From Schistocerca nitens (lineage: Eukaryota > Arthropoda > Insecta > Orthoptera > Acrididae): a stretch of 64,000 bases of DNA. The first letter of the stretch is position 1. Each line of letters begins with the position of its first letter. Positions 46,688-59,389 of the stretch are shown here, one piece after another. The translations under genes were made by a program, and so were the position numbers. Under the pieces are notes generated by a model. It was not told where the DNA came from, made no database searches, and saw only the letters and a program-made list of their open reading frames with translations. Location of the stretch: NCBI RefSeq assembly GCF_023898315.1, contig NC_064618.1, positions 188,037,548-188,101,547 on the forward strand, read 5' to 3'.

Positions 46688-47031
46688 CGAGGGTTGTCCG
46701 GAAAGTAACTTCCGATCGGGCGCGAAATGGAAACCACAGGGAAAATTCGATAAAGATTTCCACATATGTGTGGGGCAGTCTCTCTAGTATACCCGTCGAT
46801 CGTGTCGCGCCGCTCTTTTCAGGTTTGAGTGAACAATGAGCACGTGAAGATGCGTAGGGCATAGCGTCTCCCGCCAAGTATGAGGGCCTGGTTAGACATT
46901 TCGCCTGTTTCATGCAGCCCACATAACACAACTGTCTATCATCTCCTTCTCTCCGCTGCACACTCCAGGGGCAATGAAGACGCTTCTGCAGCTTTTCCGA
47001 TGAGAAGTGTGTGATCACCCACAAAACTGTC

Positions 47032-47248
47032 GCCCGCATCTCGTGGTCGTGCGGTAGCGTTCTCGCTTCCCACGCCCGGGTTCCCGGGTTCGATTCCCGG
47101 CGGGGTCAGGGATTTTCTCTGCCTCGTGATGGCTGGGTGTTGTGTGCTGTCCTTAGGTTAGTTAGGTTTAAGTAGTTCTAAGTTCTAGGGGACTGATGAC
47201 CATAGATGTTAAGTCCCATAGTGCTCAGAGCCATTTGAACCATTTTGA
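47032..47248 (+). mobile_element. Chimeric SINE: Gly-tRNA-like head on the main-family body
   Basis: The head is CTCGTGGTCGTGCGGTAGCG with box B GGGTTCGATTCCC, similar to a tRNA-Gly. The body from TGTCCTTAGGTTAGTTAGG to the CCATTTGAACC tail is that of the main family. A perfect 11-bp duplication ACAAAACTGTC occurs at 47021-47031 and 47249-47259. Confidence 0.9.
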
Positions 47249-47441
47249 ACAAAACTGTCCGTAATTGGCTCCCCCTGAGTCATCTCTGCTCACCAGAGCC
47301 ACTGGCTATGAAGACAAAATTATTCCACATACAACGAGCTGCAGACCAGTGAAGATACCCGGCCGAAAGAACAGGTGGCTGCTTTCTATGACGAGGATAT
47401 TGGAAAATTGATACAAGACTACGACAAAACTCGAAGTAGTA

Positions 47442-47635
47442 AGGTTCAAATGGCTCTGAGCACTATGGGACTCAACATCTTAGGTCATAAGTCCCCTAGA
47501 ACTTAGAACTACTTAAACCTAAGTAACCTAAGGACATCACACACACCCATGCCCGAGGCAGGATTCGAACCTGCGACCGTAGCAGTCCCGCGGTTCCGGA
47601 CTGCAGCGCCAGAGCCGCTAGACCACCGCGGCCGG
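47442..47635 (-). mobile_element. Main-family SINE (copy 10)
   Basis: Reverse copy with 12-bp duplication CTCGAAGTAGTA at 47430-47441 and 47636-47647, inside the mariner-like element. Confidence 0.92.
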
Positions 47636-47769
47636 CTCGAAGTAGTAGCGGAGACTATGTAGAGAAATAGGTGGGAAGTGTACTTAACTGTTCCAAATAA
47701 CAAGTTTCTCGTTTTCACTGTGGTTTCCATTTCGCGATCGATCTGAACTTACTTTCTGCACAACCCTCG

Positions 47770-48520
47770 TAGGTTTGATGGCTTCCATTAGAAAATATAC
47801 ATGTTTCAATTCCACAAAGCGAAATACAGTGACGTGTGATAGAAAAATGCTGTGTGAAGAGGCATGGCACTGAACTTTGGCACACTTAGGACCAATATCG
47901 ATTCTTACACTTCCTTGATCTTATTATGTTTTATACACCAACCCCATCAGGAGAACGTGCCCCATAAAAAAAACATATTTATGAAAAATCGATTTTTTGA
48001 GCATTTTTAACATCCTATCTCAAACGCTTGAGGAGGGGGCTGGGAGGTGGGGGGACGCCACTACCGTTTTTGCCCCAGTTCGGAAATGTGGTAGATCTGG
48101 GACTGACAGAACTGTTATTACAGACTGATCTGTCGAGACGGAGAATATTAGTTGCTGATCAGATGCATGTACTGGCCTTTAGACAGCTTGGGAGAACGTT
48201 AGAGGAGAGGTCCTTCTAGTGGGAGAGAGATGCACTGAAGCCTTCGCTAGAGACACTGGCGGCAACGGCTGGTGTGGTGCGCTTCGTCAGCTAATAGGTC
48301 GCGCATGGCTTTGGGTGTGTACGCGAGGCTTTGCCAGTAGTTCCGGCGCCGTCTGGGCAGCAAAAACACAGGCGCCGTCACCCGAGAACGCTGCCGGCGA
48401 AAGTCCGCCACCACATGTTTCCCACTGTAAAGAGCGCCGGCACACTGATCACCGCTTGGCACGTGAGAAATGCTGGCATAGACCGCCTGCTAATGTTCCA
48501 TTGATCTCAGAGTAACGACA
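47770..48520. other. Anonymous sequence with possible element debris
   Basis: 47950-48010 (CCCCATAAAAAAAACATATT, AAAATCGATTTTTTGAGC) resembles the left subterminal AAAAATCGATTTTCGG part of the next element. Open frames at 48028-48515 are GC-richer but unrecognised. Confidence 0.35.
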
Positions 48521-48522
48521 TA

Positions 48523-49953
48523 ATAAGGGGACCACACCGTGGTTGAGGTCGAAAAAATCGATTTTCGGTTTTCGTAATATTTCGATAGATTAAGGTTTTA
48601 TTTAAGTACTCTGAAAAGGATTTTGCTGAAAAAAAATTTTTTCGAGCATTGAAAGAGCATTTTCCTACCACGTGTGGTTATGTGCACGCCCACTTTTCTG
48701 TCACTCACTTTTCTGCATATATTGTAGATCTTTATATCCCCTACATTGCACGTTAGAGATTTTTTTTACTCCCCAGTGTGTTGGCTATCCTTGGAATGCA
48801 ACGGTCGGTATTATTTTGTTTCTGCTGTTTGTAAACAACACGCTTTCAAACAGGCGGTTTGTTCTGTTCAAGTGTGACTGCGAGTATTTGTCATAGAAAA
48901 CTTGCAGGTATACTATGGGCAGGTAATTAGGAGAAATAAAGAAAATCTGGAGGCAATGAAGGGAGATCTTTGGCCCATATTTTTCCATATCTCCTTTACT
49001 GATAATAAGCAATGTCATAGATTGTGTACATGAGGAGAAAATTCGTGGTGCAAATACAACAGGGCTCAGATACTGGAGAATCTTATTCTCACCAGCATTC
49101 TCTTCCTGCTGCTGTTATTATAGCAGTTAAACCTATTTTCAGTCACCTGCCTCATCCTCACCTTCTAAGGAAATGTCTGCATAGGCAGAAACAGAACCCA
49201 AATTATTGTTTCAACAGCATAATTTGGAACCGCTTTCCTAAAACTGTATTTGCAGGCACGCATACAATGAAACTAGGAGTTCATAATGATGTTATTACAT
49301 TCAGTTGCGGTAATATTGGAAAGTGTTGGGTTCTGAAAATTCTGGGAATTAATCCTGATGAAAATATGATCACTGGGCTGACACATTACGATAAAGGGAG
49401 GGTAGCTGATGCAGACAGGTCTGCATCCAGTATGGCCAAGAACGCAAGACAAATACCCAGGAAGGTGAAAAAGAAGCTGGAAGATCTGCTAGAGGCCAAA
49501 GAAGGGCTATCGTATGCAGCAGGACAGTTTTAATTAACTGTAAGTAACAAATTTCCAAAGTTTTTTCTTTAAAGTCAATTTCCCACAAACTAAAATTTTC
49601 AGTACATAAGCCACATTATATCAGAAAATATCACAGATAAATGAATGAAATTTCCAGAGACTTGGCGTAACATAAAAATCCACCTCTGGTACTACATTCA
49701 TTAATATTCTGCCATTAGGAAGTTCACAAAAAATGTTTTCTGCAGAAAAAACCTAATATTTTTGTTACTAAATTTAAAAAAGTGTTTCTTAAAAACTATA
49801 AAGTGGATAAAGTATATTTTATTACAGTCGACTCTATTAGCATCATTACAGTAAAAATATTACTGTCCTTCATCAAACAGTTTTATCAGAAATGGGCAAA
49901 TAGTTGCCTAAATTAACATGGGTTAGATAGGCAGGGTGTGGTCCCCTTAATAA
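48523..49953 (+). mobile_element. Mutator-like element fragment with AAGGGGACCACACC ends
   Basis: AAGGGGACCACACCGTG starts near 48525 and its inverse, CAGGGTGTGGTCCCCTT, ends near 49949. The element holds the C-terminal part of a Mutator-like transposase. Flanking TAAT/ATAA sequence could be the target duplication, but it is ambiguous. Confidence 0.6.
49030..49533 (+). pseudogene. C-terminal fragment of an insect Mutator-like transposase
   Basis: 167 codons from the first ATG. LLRKCLHRQKQNPNYCFNSI, then IWNRFPKTVFAG, LGVHNDVITFSCG, LGINPDENM and the closing SYAAGQF match the pattern (CLHG.TQNPNESFN..IW.R.PK..F, ...YGAG.F) that I recall from insect proteins with a Mutator-like transposase domain. 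The expected N-terminal several hundred residues, with the catalytic core, are absent upstream. The open frame itself has no stop. Confidence 0.6.
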
Positions 49954-52116
49954 TGTAGTAAAAACAGTCACAAGGGTTTTCGCTATGTACTGATCTGCAA
50001 AACTTAACGACGAAAGCAACTCACATTGATGTGTTACTACCAAACCAAGTATCATATCTCTAAGATCCTTGGCCAACACCGAGAAAGAACTGGCACAGTA
50101 CAGTGCAGAATATAACCGAATGATGTACTCAGTAATACTGTAACATATTCTTCATTCCTGGCAGATAATGACGTGGGAAAAGCAAAGAAATCGAGCAAAA
50201 AATACGCCATGCATGAGTAACGGGTTTCCTGGAGAAAGATGAGCACAAATGCGATGGCACCATGCGATCACTAATACAACAAATGTCAATAAGTAATCTT
50301 TTATCGTATTACATTCCATCACCTTCAATGTATGTTGTAGACCAGCACTTATTGTCTCTCTTTTGACGTATCCAGCCCTGGAAGCTATTGTGCGTCATTC
50401 TTGTTTGAAAATATTGTTGGCCGAGGAAACATTAAACTGATTTCCAAGTCAAAGTGGTAATGAGTAATAATTCGCATGTAAGAGTATGTAGATTCGAGTT
50501 TCTAAAGATGCAGTATTTAAACACATGACGAGATTAGTTGCCGGTCAAGTGCCTACAAAAAAGTGAGCTGAATTCCTAAGGGACACATTCATTTGCTACA
50601 TAAAACTCACGCTATAAAATTAATATTTCATTACTAAATGGTATCTAATGCGAAAACAGAAACATTTACCGACAATATGAAAATTTTCCTTTAATTAATG
50701 ACCAAAATTACTGAACCCAATAACACGTAGGTACCTCCTGTAGGGTTTTAGGAACACTGAAGTGAGTTACATGACGAAGTAGTCTTCACTTCCTAATCTT
50801 TTGTTTCCCAAAAACTGAATGAAATTTACAGATATTCTTTACTATTTTTCGTGTATACTATCTTTCAATTAGAGGCAATGTTAATTCCGTAGTCTTTGAC
50901 CTTACATACATATTTTATGACATGGTTCCCCTACTGATTAATTATTTAATCACGGTAATTTAAAAATATGGGAATAGGAAACAACTTCTGCACGAAACAT
51001 GTCAATACGAACAGGAACGACACATCTATTCAAAGAGAAGTCTCCATCATTTATGGTGGTCTCGTGGAATTTCAAAACGGCACGTGATGGCAACCGACGG
51101 AAATGCATGCTCTACGATGAGCACCTATACTGACCACAAAGCAGTTCTTGTGAATAATTATTTCGTAAATATGTTTTCTTACTGTGTATTGTGAGTGATA
51201 AAAGAGAATTACTTTAGCTCAAAACAGAATATTTTACGCAAATATAACGATTATAACGTTATCTACTTTCTTCGCGCTGGCCAACGTAATTCCTTTTTTT
51301 ATATAAAATCAGTTACTATAAACGTTCCCTACGCCTTTTTACCTTATGATTTATAAAACTTCACTACATATTTTTCCAAACAAATAGCTGTTACAGAGAT
51401 CTCAATCTCATATAATTGCTGTGCATAATTCGATAAGAGTCTGTTTCGTTAATCGTCTGTTTTTCGGTGATGAGATAATAAATTTAATTTTCCAGTCTTG
51501 TTAATACATACGTAAAATATGAACGTATGTATGTATCACTATACATGAAACTTTAATTGCAAATGTTTTCCTATTTTTTACAGTTTCTATAATGTTGATG
51601 TGTTGATTGTAGGCAATGAAAAATTGATGATAATAAAAACAAATACTAAATCTGCTGGGTAAAAGTTGGTATATGCATTTATTAATCGTAACAGGAGATG
51701 AAAGATGATTGAAGTGGGAGCTATGGAGTGAGACATGCAAGTATATTAATGCATGAATGGTTCATATAATAGCCTCGGAAGAAGTATTTTAAAACAATAT
51801 TTAGGAATGTGGAGAAAGGTGTTGAGAGAAAAGCTACAAGATCAAGATGATAATGTGAAGCTGCTGTAGAGAACTCGTTGGTATAAATTGCCTTCACTTA
51901 CCTTCTGTACTATACTCTAGCAGTTCCTTACTTCTGTGGTCCAAGTTTCATCAAGATATATTACTTGACAGTAACACATCATTAGAAATTTACTATCGTC
52001 CTTGAATTTTTCACACCAGCATATTTATCTAAACATTATATCTTGCAAGAGCAAAGATTTATCGCAATGTCACACATGTTCCCGATCGGTAGATTCAAAA
52101 TTTTGCCAAACGTGCC
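49954..52116. other. Anonymous AT-rich sequence
   Basis: 49996-50150 resembles the terminal part of the Tc1-like element at 42645 (GCAAAACTTAACGACGAAAG). Nothing else is recognisable. Confidence 0.4.
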
Positions 52117-52309
52117 ACCGGCCGGAGTGGCCGAGCTGTTCTATGCGCTACAGTCGGGAACTGCGCGACCAATACGGTTGCAGGTTCAAATCCTGCCTGG
52201 GGCATGGATGTGTGTGATGTCCTCAGGTTAGTTAGGTTGAAGTAGTTGTAAGTTGTAGGGGACTGATGACCTCAGCAGTTAAGTCACATAGTGCTCAGAG
52301 CCATTTGAG
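52117..52309 (+). mobile_element. Main-family SINE (copy 11)
   Basis: Complete copy. CCAAACGTGCC (52106-52116) and CCAATCGTACC (52310-52320) are a likely 11-bp duplication with two mismatches. Confidence 0.88.
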
Positions 52310-52320
52310 CCAATCGTACC

Positions 52321-55300
52321 TCCTGAAATCAAGTTTTTGACCTCAAATGCGGAACATCAGTAGTCGTTGGCAAAACAATCCAGTCTAAACGAAAAATGTC
52401 ATGCTAACTGTTTAGTGATATGTTAGACAATCCTACATGAAAACTCTCCAGCTTTTGAAGTTGTTGCCATAATCAGTGGAATTAAGGCTGTTACGGTAAA
52501 GCTGCCTCCCATGCCTTTGGCTGCATGAAGCCAACTGTATATTGTCTGACACCTACACAGTTAGTGTCTCAACAGCAAGCACAATATCTCTGGTGATAGG
52601 GCTGAAAGCAACTCTCCCATTTTTGTGAACGATGAATGCCATACTCTCTCCCATCTGTCGACACCATTCAATCAGTCTCCAAATTATGTTGGACAAGGTA
52701 GAGATACAGGGATCACATTCGAGAGGACAGAGTTTGAAATTCCTTTCCAGCCGTTCACACTTTGCTTAACCACAAATCGCCAAAGGTGGAAGGACAAATT
52801 TAATTGTCATCACAGATCCTCCTCCCCAGATGACCCATTTATAGTGTGTACGTTAAATCCTACCGTTACTTCCATTTCTTTTTGCACAGCTGCTTGTTAC
52901 TAAAGTGTGTCTGATGTGTGAGCTGACGATGTTTTCAGTTCATCTGTTTACTACTGATCCTCTAGACAAATAAACTCTAAACAAGTTTATTACGCAACTG
53001 AGATTTTCACATCAGATCTTGAGCTTAACGCTATAACTAATATGGGACCTGTAGTCCTCTACAGAATTGTTGTTTAATGGATATATTCACATTAACTAAA
53101 CTCGTTTTGACAGAAGCATATGTTCATTCGATACATGGTCGTTGAGCTCTTAATATTTATGCAGCTTTATTTATTTTCAGTTTAAGTGCGCATCTTAATA
53201 GCTAATAGATCTTTATATTTTTCAAAGTGCACCTTTAACACAGCTCGACCACCTCCAAACCAGATCAGTATTTTAAAACCCTGATACATCGTAGCTCGTC
53301 AGTTCACACCTACAACTGTACCATGACTCCAAAAGGTAGCTTGGATGGGATGGCGGTACAAATAAGGGAATGGTCCAGTCCGACATATCGAAACCTACCA
53401 TGAAAGTTTTCACGGAGAATAATTCTCCGACAGAAAGACAATGTCAAAACTTAGCTGCTAGAGCACACTACAATTATTTGAAGAAATATTGAAGTTACTA
53501 ACTTTTGCCGCAGGAAGAACCACTTATAACAGCAGTTCGTAATGTCCTTTCTGCCTATCAGTCGAGTCCGCTAACAAGCAGACGAAGTCCAGAGTGTACA
53601 TATGTGACTTATAGCACTAAAACTAAACCAAAAATATCTAAAATGATTAAGTTTTTGGAATAACTTAAGCTTAATGACAGTGAAACATTTCTTTGTTTAT
53701 TCCCTGTGCCGTCACAAAAATGCAAACTGTCTACTGAATGATGAGAAGAAACATTGTTCTTACACCACGCACAGCTGATAAAAAATTAATGTATTTAGGC
53801 ACTTCACAGTAATTACTAGTCTTCTTCAGACAGAAATGCAAAATATTAAAAAGAGGTCGTAACCATTGTTCTACATATTGTGCTATGTAGTGGGTATACT
53901 TTTTTTCAAATTCATAAAATACAGTGATGCAAACTGACAATGCAGAAATTAATGAAGTTTAATAATACTGTTCTGCTGATAAACCTCAAATGACACAAAG
54001 TTATCGGAAAATACATTATCTGACAGTCGTCTAGAAAAATGCCCTACACTATTGAAAAAATTTTTTATGGAGAGACTGAATCACCATTTTAGTTCTTGGT
54101 TGCATTCGAATTATATTAACACTATTTTTCGCTGTTCGTAAAGACAGAGATGTCGGTATGTCCAGACTGGGTGTCCAAGAGAAGAAATGAATTCTTCTCT
54201 GCAAATAGTAGGAAGACCTTTCCCATGTAACCTTATACGCTTACTATTTTCCAGATTTTGCCACGTCGATTAAAAACTAAGTAAACAGACCTTTTCCAAC
54301 TATTTGGCACCAATTTCCCTTCATGTTTCTGAAGACAAAGTTGCGGAAACAGTAATCCTCTAAAAATTAGCACTCGCACTGCTGTGTACAAGTGTGTCTA
54401 GGATCCATAGACTGCATGAGCGATTCTGTCTTTTCTTTCACTCGAAGTGCTGTTAGCACGGAACGTAACTACATCAGTTACGAATTTCTCTGTAGCATTA
54501 ACTATTATTGACATCTCCTCTACATGTTAAGTTGAGGTGTACTTCGTAGGTTTGTTACTTCGTCATAATCTCCTGAATCTGTTTAACAAGGCTGTCTAAG
54601 TCTGGAAATAAGAAATTCTCATCTCACTTGCGGTTCAGAGGGGCAAGTATCTTAAACCTCGTGCGTTAATGGTATACTGATACTAACGAGAACATCTAAA
54701 TGTTTACAGTAGATTTTATTCCACACTTTCGCAAGTTTCAATTTGGTGCATATTTTGACCTTCGTGCAGATTTTCACTTGTGTATTTCAGGTTCAGATTT
54801 TAGGAAACGAAACCGTCTTTGCACACTGTTAAGATTTCATTATTTTCTCACTCCTTAGTTTAACCAAAACACTTACAGCCTTTACTTTGTCATTGAAATC
54901 AGCTGTGCAAATTTTCAGTGTGATAGGTATGTTCTGTGTTTTTGTTCTGGACGTTTATTAGCACAACAATAATCATTCACATCAAAATTCATGGAATTGT
55001 TCAAATCATTTTCTGTTTGTCTAGTGTTTCCGTAATTTCTAATGCAAATTCGACATCATCGGCATGAATGTCAAGAAATTAACTAATCATAAGTCTCGCT
55101 TAGGTCTTCTGGAGAAAAATGTGATTTTGACTGCTTACCACGTTCTTCATGTTTCGTTTTACAATGCTGAAACTGTAATTGAATGCCACTTTACTGTGAA
55201 ACTCTGGAATGTGCATAAAGACAGATTCTATTAGCGACCATATACCAAGCAATCTCAAAGAAAATTCAGTTTTAATTATTTTGTTAACATTTGGCAACCC

Positions 55301-55729
55301 ATGAATTATTACTGATATTGAGTGACATGCTGATTCGAGCAAGCAGTAAATGGGAATCATTGTGTCAGAAGAACAATCAACAGGAACTGAAATATACTTC
55401 ACAAGCCACGATCGCGTTTTGCCATGTTAAGTGTTTACTGATGCGTTAACAACAAAGAGATGTGCGCAAGTCCTGTTGTACGTCTTCTTTCTGCTGCAGG
55501 TACGCAAGTGGCGACTGGTGCGCTAAAAATTAGGCAAATTTAAATGTTTTTTTAAAAAAATATTTTCAGTTTGTCTTCGCAGCTAAAATTTTTCACTTTT
55601 ATAATACTTTTAGTATATTTTTTCCGCGTGATAAATTCTGGGCAGGTTTCGACATGTCGGACTGGACAGTTTCCTTGTAAGTAATGAAAGGTGAGGTGGG
55701 TGGAACACACTGATATTCGATAAAAAGGA
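52321..55729. other. Anonymous AT-rich sequence
   Basis: Minus-strand frames at 53731-53940 and 55100-55402 (100 codons) do not resemble families I know. A host exon cannot be excluded. Confidence 0.4.
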
Positions 55730-57175
55730 AAACTGAAGACAGTGTTGTAGAAAGAGAAGAGGAAGTAACCGAAGATAAGATGATGGATATGATGTGACAA
55801 ATTTTCGACAGAGCGCAGGCCCAAGTTGAAACAATTTCACTGGAGTAGAAGACTTCCCTTCTGAGTTACTAAGCTACGTGGGAGAGCCAAGAGCGATAAA
55901 AATTTTCGACAGTGAAGACAACATATGTCAAGCACGCGAAATAGCCTCAAGTATCAACAAGAATGGAAGAATACGTAATCTAATGAAGACACAGGCTGAC
56001 TGATTTGAATATTAACGGTCCATCGGTTTAATAAATTTTAGTTGCACGAATTAGTTACAGAAGAATGGAGAAAAAGGTCGAAGCAGACCTCAGAGGGGAT
56101 TACTTTAGAAAAGGGAGAAATGTACGAAGACGTTAAGACGTACTGATTCCACGGCTTATATTACAAGTAAGACGGAAGTAAGACCATTTCCATAGAACTT
56201 GTACATTTAGAGAAATCGTACGACAGTGTTGTCTGGAACACACTGTTTTAAATTCTTAAGATAGTAGGGGGAAATAAAGGGACCGACAACTTATCTACAT
56301 TTTCTACTGAAACCAAACTGCTATAATAAGAGACTAAGTGCCATGAACTGGAAACGAGAACTGATCTGTACACTGAGAAAGCTGTAAAGGAATGCAAGGG
56401 AACTTTGGAAAGAGGATTTAAGTTGAAGGAAAATACCTACAAAGGCATAGGTCTACAGTGACTTCGTAATACTGTCACAAATTGCAAAGAACCTGGAAGA
56501 GCAGTTGAATGTAATTGACAGTTCCTTGAAAAGAGACTGTAAGGTGATTATAAAGTAAGAGAAGGATAATGGAATTAATCGAACAGCATTTAGTGGTAAT
56601 GAGGGACTTAGATTACGAAATGAGACGTTTGAGCGACAAGATAAATGACAATGGCCGAAGTAGCGAGAATATAAAATGAAGACTGGCAAAAGCAAGAGAA
56701 GTGTCTCTGAAAAAAGAGAAGTTTATTGCGATCTAATACACATATAAGAGTGTTGTGAAGATTCTTCTGAAGGTATTTGGATTGTACCCTTGTACGGAAG
56801 TGAAATGTGGACGATAAACAGTTCAGAGAAGAGGAATAGAGACGCTTTTTAAACGTGGTGCTACAGAAGAATGCTGAAACGTCGATGTTCAGATCGAATG
56901 GCTAATGAGGGGGTGCTGAATCTAAATTGTGGAAAATGAAGCTTGTGGTGCGTGACTAAAGAAAGAGAATGAATGATACGACACGTCCTGAGACAACAGG
57001 AATTCATGAGTTTGCTCAAAGAGGAAAGCGTGTCGGCTAGAAATTGTAGAGAAAACCAAAATTTAAATACAGTAAGCATGTTTAAATGTATGCAGGATGG
57101 ATCAGTTTAGATGAAGAGGCTTGCAGTATACACTGCATTAAAACAATCTTCGGGCTAAAGACCAGAAAAACAACA
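55730..57175 (+). mobile_element. Degenerate LINE (RT to 3' end)
   Basis: Recognisable in order, in shifting frames: RT start region (GGGAGAGCC, GAATGGAGAAAAAGGTCGAA), LEKSYDSVVWNTL (motif A), DFVILSQIAKNLEEQLN (after the Asp box), YGSEMWT-like coding and the EECWN/RMANEGVL block, then a 3' end CATTAAAACAATCTTCGGGC, TAAAGACCAGAAAAACAACA. The same family gave the fragment at 1790-2082. Many stops; inactive. Confidence 0.75.
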
Positions 57176-57207
57176 ACGAAGTCAAAATCTGGAACTGATC
57201 TATCCGT

Positions 57208-57740
57208 TGTAAGTAGGCTGTTTAGGTTTTTTTAATAGTAACGCCACCTCTGTATGAAAATCACTGGCTGTGCCGTGTGCAGTCTGTGGCTGCTTTGCAT
57301 TGTTGTAATACTCAACCATTGTAGTGTTAGGCAGCTGGCTGTGAACAGCGCGTAGCGCTGGGCAGTTGGAGGTGAGCCGCCAGCAGTGGTGGATGTGGGG
57401 AGAGAGATGGCGGAGTTTGGTAATTTGTCATGATATCAAGGTAAATACATTGTTTGTTCTCTATTAATATCTTTCATTTGCTAACTATCCCTATCAGTAG
57501 TTAGTGCCCTCCATAGTTTGAATCTTTTATGTAGCTGGCAGTAGTGGCGCTCGCTGTATTGCAGTAGCTTGAGCAGCGAAGATTTTTGGTGAGGTAAGTG
57601 ATTTGTGAGACGTATAGTTTAATGTTAGTCAGGGCCATTCTCTTGTAGAGAATTTTGAAAGTCAGATTGCGTTGCGCTAAAAAATATTGTGCGTCAGTTT
57701 AAGCACAGTCGTGTAAAAATTGTTCAAAGGGGAAGTTTCA
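57208..57740 (+). mobile_element. 5' LTR, 533 bp
   Basis: Starts TGTAAGTAGGCTG and ends AAGTTTCA, directly before the primer-binding site. Confidence 0.9.
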
Positions 57741-57742
57741 TA

Positions 57743-57758
57743 TGGCGACCCTGCCAGG
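57743..57758 (+). promoter_or_regulatory. Primer-binding site
   Basis: TGGCGACCCTGCCAGG two bases after the LTR. It starts TGG as needed for pairing with a tRNA CCA end and resembles tRNA-Arg-primed sites (from memory). Confidence 0.7.
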
Positions 57759-58042
57759 ATACCTCACTGGAATCTTCTGATTTTTTCTTGTAGTTTGTGT
57801 AATTAGTGTAGATTTTGTTTATTGCTAGCGCGTAATTATACAGAGAATTTCCTTTGTAGTTGCAGTTTTTCATTGTTGTACAGTAAAACAGTTGTGGCAT
57901 GCATGTAGATTTGCAGCAAGTATTTCGCAGCTGCGCTTGCAATTAACTAGATATTATTTTCAGTGCTATGTTAATGTGTTTTCTTATTTTTGCTCTTCAA
58001 ATTGTGTTTTTCTGTGTTGTCGTGTGAAATACTGTGACAATA

Positions 58043-59389
58043 ATGGCGTGTGAAAAACGTAACACTAGGCTCCAAAGCAAACTGAGAAATAATAGTGACG
58101 ATGAGCGTAGCTTGCCAACACCACTGTGTAATGAATTAACAGATGTTCAAAGTAATAATTTGGTAATTGTGCATACGGAAATGGAGCGGGCGGCAAACAA
58201 TGGTGTAGACAGCGAAACAATTAGAGAACAGGGAAGCATTATCGATCGATCGGTCGGCAATAGCTCGGCTCAGGAATCCGAAATGACACGAGACGATCTC
58301 ACAAATACTGTAGATTCAGGTTTTGGATCCTCACCGTTTTCTCAAATAAGTCAAGACACATTTTCTGCTTGTCAAAATGTGAATGTTGCCGGTGCAAATG
58401 CACTGCCGAAAAGCGTAGAGGAACCGATTCAAGACACTAATACATTATTATTGCAATTAATGCAACAAATGGGACAAAATCTTCAAAAGTTAGACACAAT
58501 GGAACAAAATCTTCAAAAATTAGACACAATTGAGCAAAATCAGAAACAAATGGAACAAAATCTTCAAAAGTTAGACACCACACTTGAACAAACACGTGAA
58601 GATTTAACTAATGAGTTACATCACATCCAATCGAAATGTCAAAAAGTCTGTAACGATGTAAAAACACAAATTTGTGAACATTTCCAACCTATTTTTTCGC
58701 GTCATGAAAATGCACTACAGAATCACGAAGCAGCCATAAAAGAACTGCAAACTACTGTTCATGAAAATCATGAGACCTTGCAAGCTAAATTTGACTCAGT
58801 TGCATCTACTGATTCGGTTATGCAACTTGCAAAAACTCAGGAAAACTTGAAGGACACAGTAGATTCGATTTCAACACAAATGGACACTCTGAAACTTGGT
58901 TCAGAAAAACACACTGAGGAAATGTGTTCACTATCGGAGAAAGTAGGCGAACTTTCTGATCAGGTCACTAACTTATCTACAAAGGTAGATGATGATCTGA
59001 ATGACACAAGACCTGTAGCCTTCACTGACACAGAAGAGTATGAACAAATTAGAAAATTCAAACAAAATCAAAATCAAATTAATACGCAACACCAAAGAGA
59101 AATCCGCGAAGTACAAGATCATTTGGCACAAGTAATACAAGAATTACATATTTCAGAGGACACTCGCGCCCCAACACGGGAAGAGGGACATAGAAATACG
59201 GAACAACCACAAAATAATAATACAGGGCATTTCGGAAGTTATGAAAGAAACTGGCAAGGTGCACCGAATTTTGAGATGAAACCGCCGACACGACCTAACA
59301 ATGACCGATATGCTACTCGCCGACACAATGATTTTTACTATAAGCTGTTAAAAAGAAAAAAAAAAAAAAAAAGAAAGGGGGCAGAATAA
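58043..59389 (+). CDS. Gag-like protein of the LTR element, 448 aa
   Basis: Structural protein expected to form the particle of the retroelement (inference from position after the primer-binding site). ATG at 58043 (MACEKRNTRLQ) is used; nine codons upstream of it open only from GTG. The N-terminal ~130 residues are polar with DSGFGSSPFSQISQD. A QNLQKLDTMEQNLQKLDT repeat follows, then a long heptad-rich, probably coiled-coil middle, then SEKVGELSDQVTNLS and FTDTEEYEQI shared with the gag of the 29840-39051 element. No CCHC knuckle. The frame ends just after a long A-run (59348-59370); the basic, Arg/Asn-rich reading continues in another frame to 59659. Confidence 0.78.
   Translation: MACEKRNTRLQSKLRNNSDDERSLPTPLCNELTDVQSNNLVIVHTEMERAANNGVDSETIREQGSIIDRSVGNSSAQESEMTRDDLTNTVDSGFGSSPFSQISQDTFSACQNVNVAGANALPKSVEEPIQDTNTLLLQLMQQMGQNLQKLDTMEQNLQKLDTIEQNQKQMEQNLQKLDTTLEQTREDLTNELHHIQSKCQKVCNDVKTQICEHFQPIFSRHENALQNHEAAIKELQTTVHENHETLQAKFDSVASTDSVMQLAKTQENLKDTVDSISTQMDTLKLGSEKHTEEMCSLSEKVGELSDQVTNLSTKVDDDLNDTRPVAFTDTEEYEQIRKFKQNQNQINTQHQREIREVQDHLAQVIQELHISEDTRAPTREEGHRNTEQPQNNNTGHFGSYERNWQGAPNFEMKPPTRPNNDRYATRRHNDFYYKLLKRKKKKKRKGAE

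Larger units (their letters stand above)
46688..47769. mobile_element. Mariner-like element carrying two SINEs
   Basis: Begins CGAGGGTTGTCCGGAAAGTA and ends with its inverse (TACTTTCTGCACAACCCTCG) between TA dinucleotides. The ends stay similar for about 50 bp (GCGAAATGGAAACCACAG on both sides). Without the two SINEs about 670 bp remain, with no usable transposase. Confidence 0.85.
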
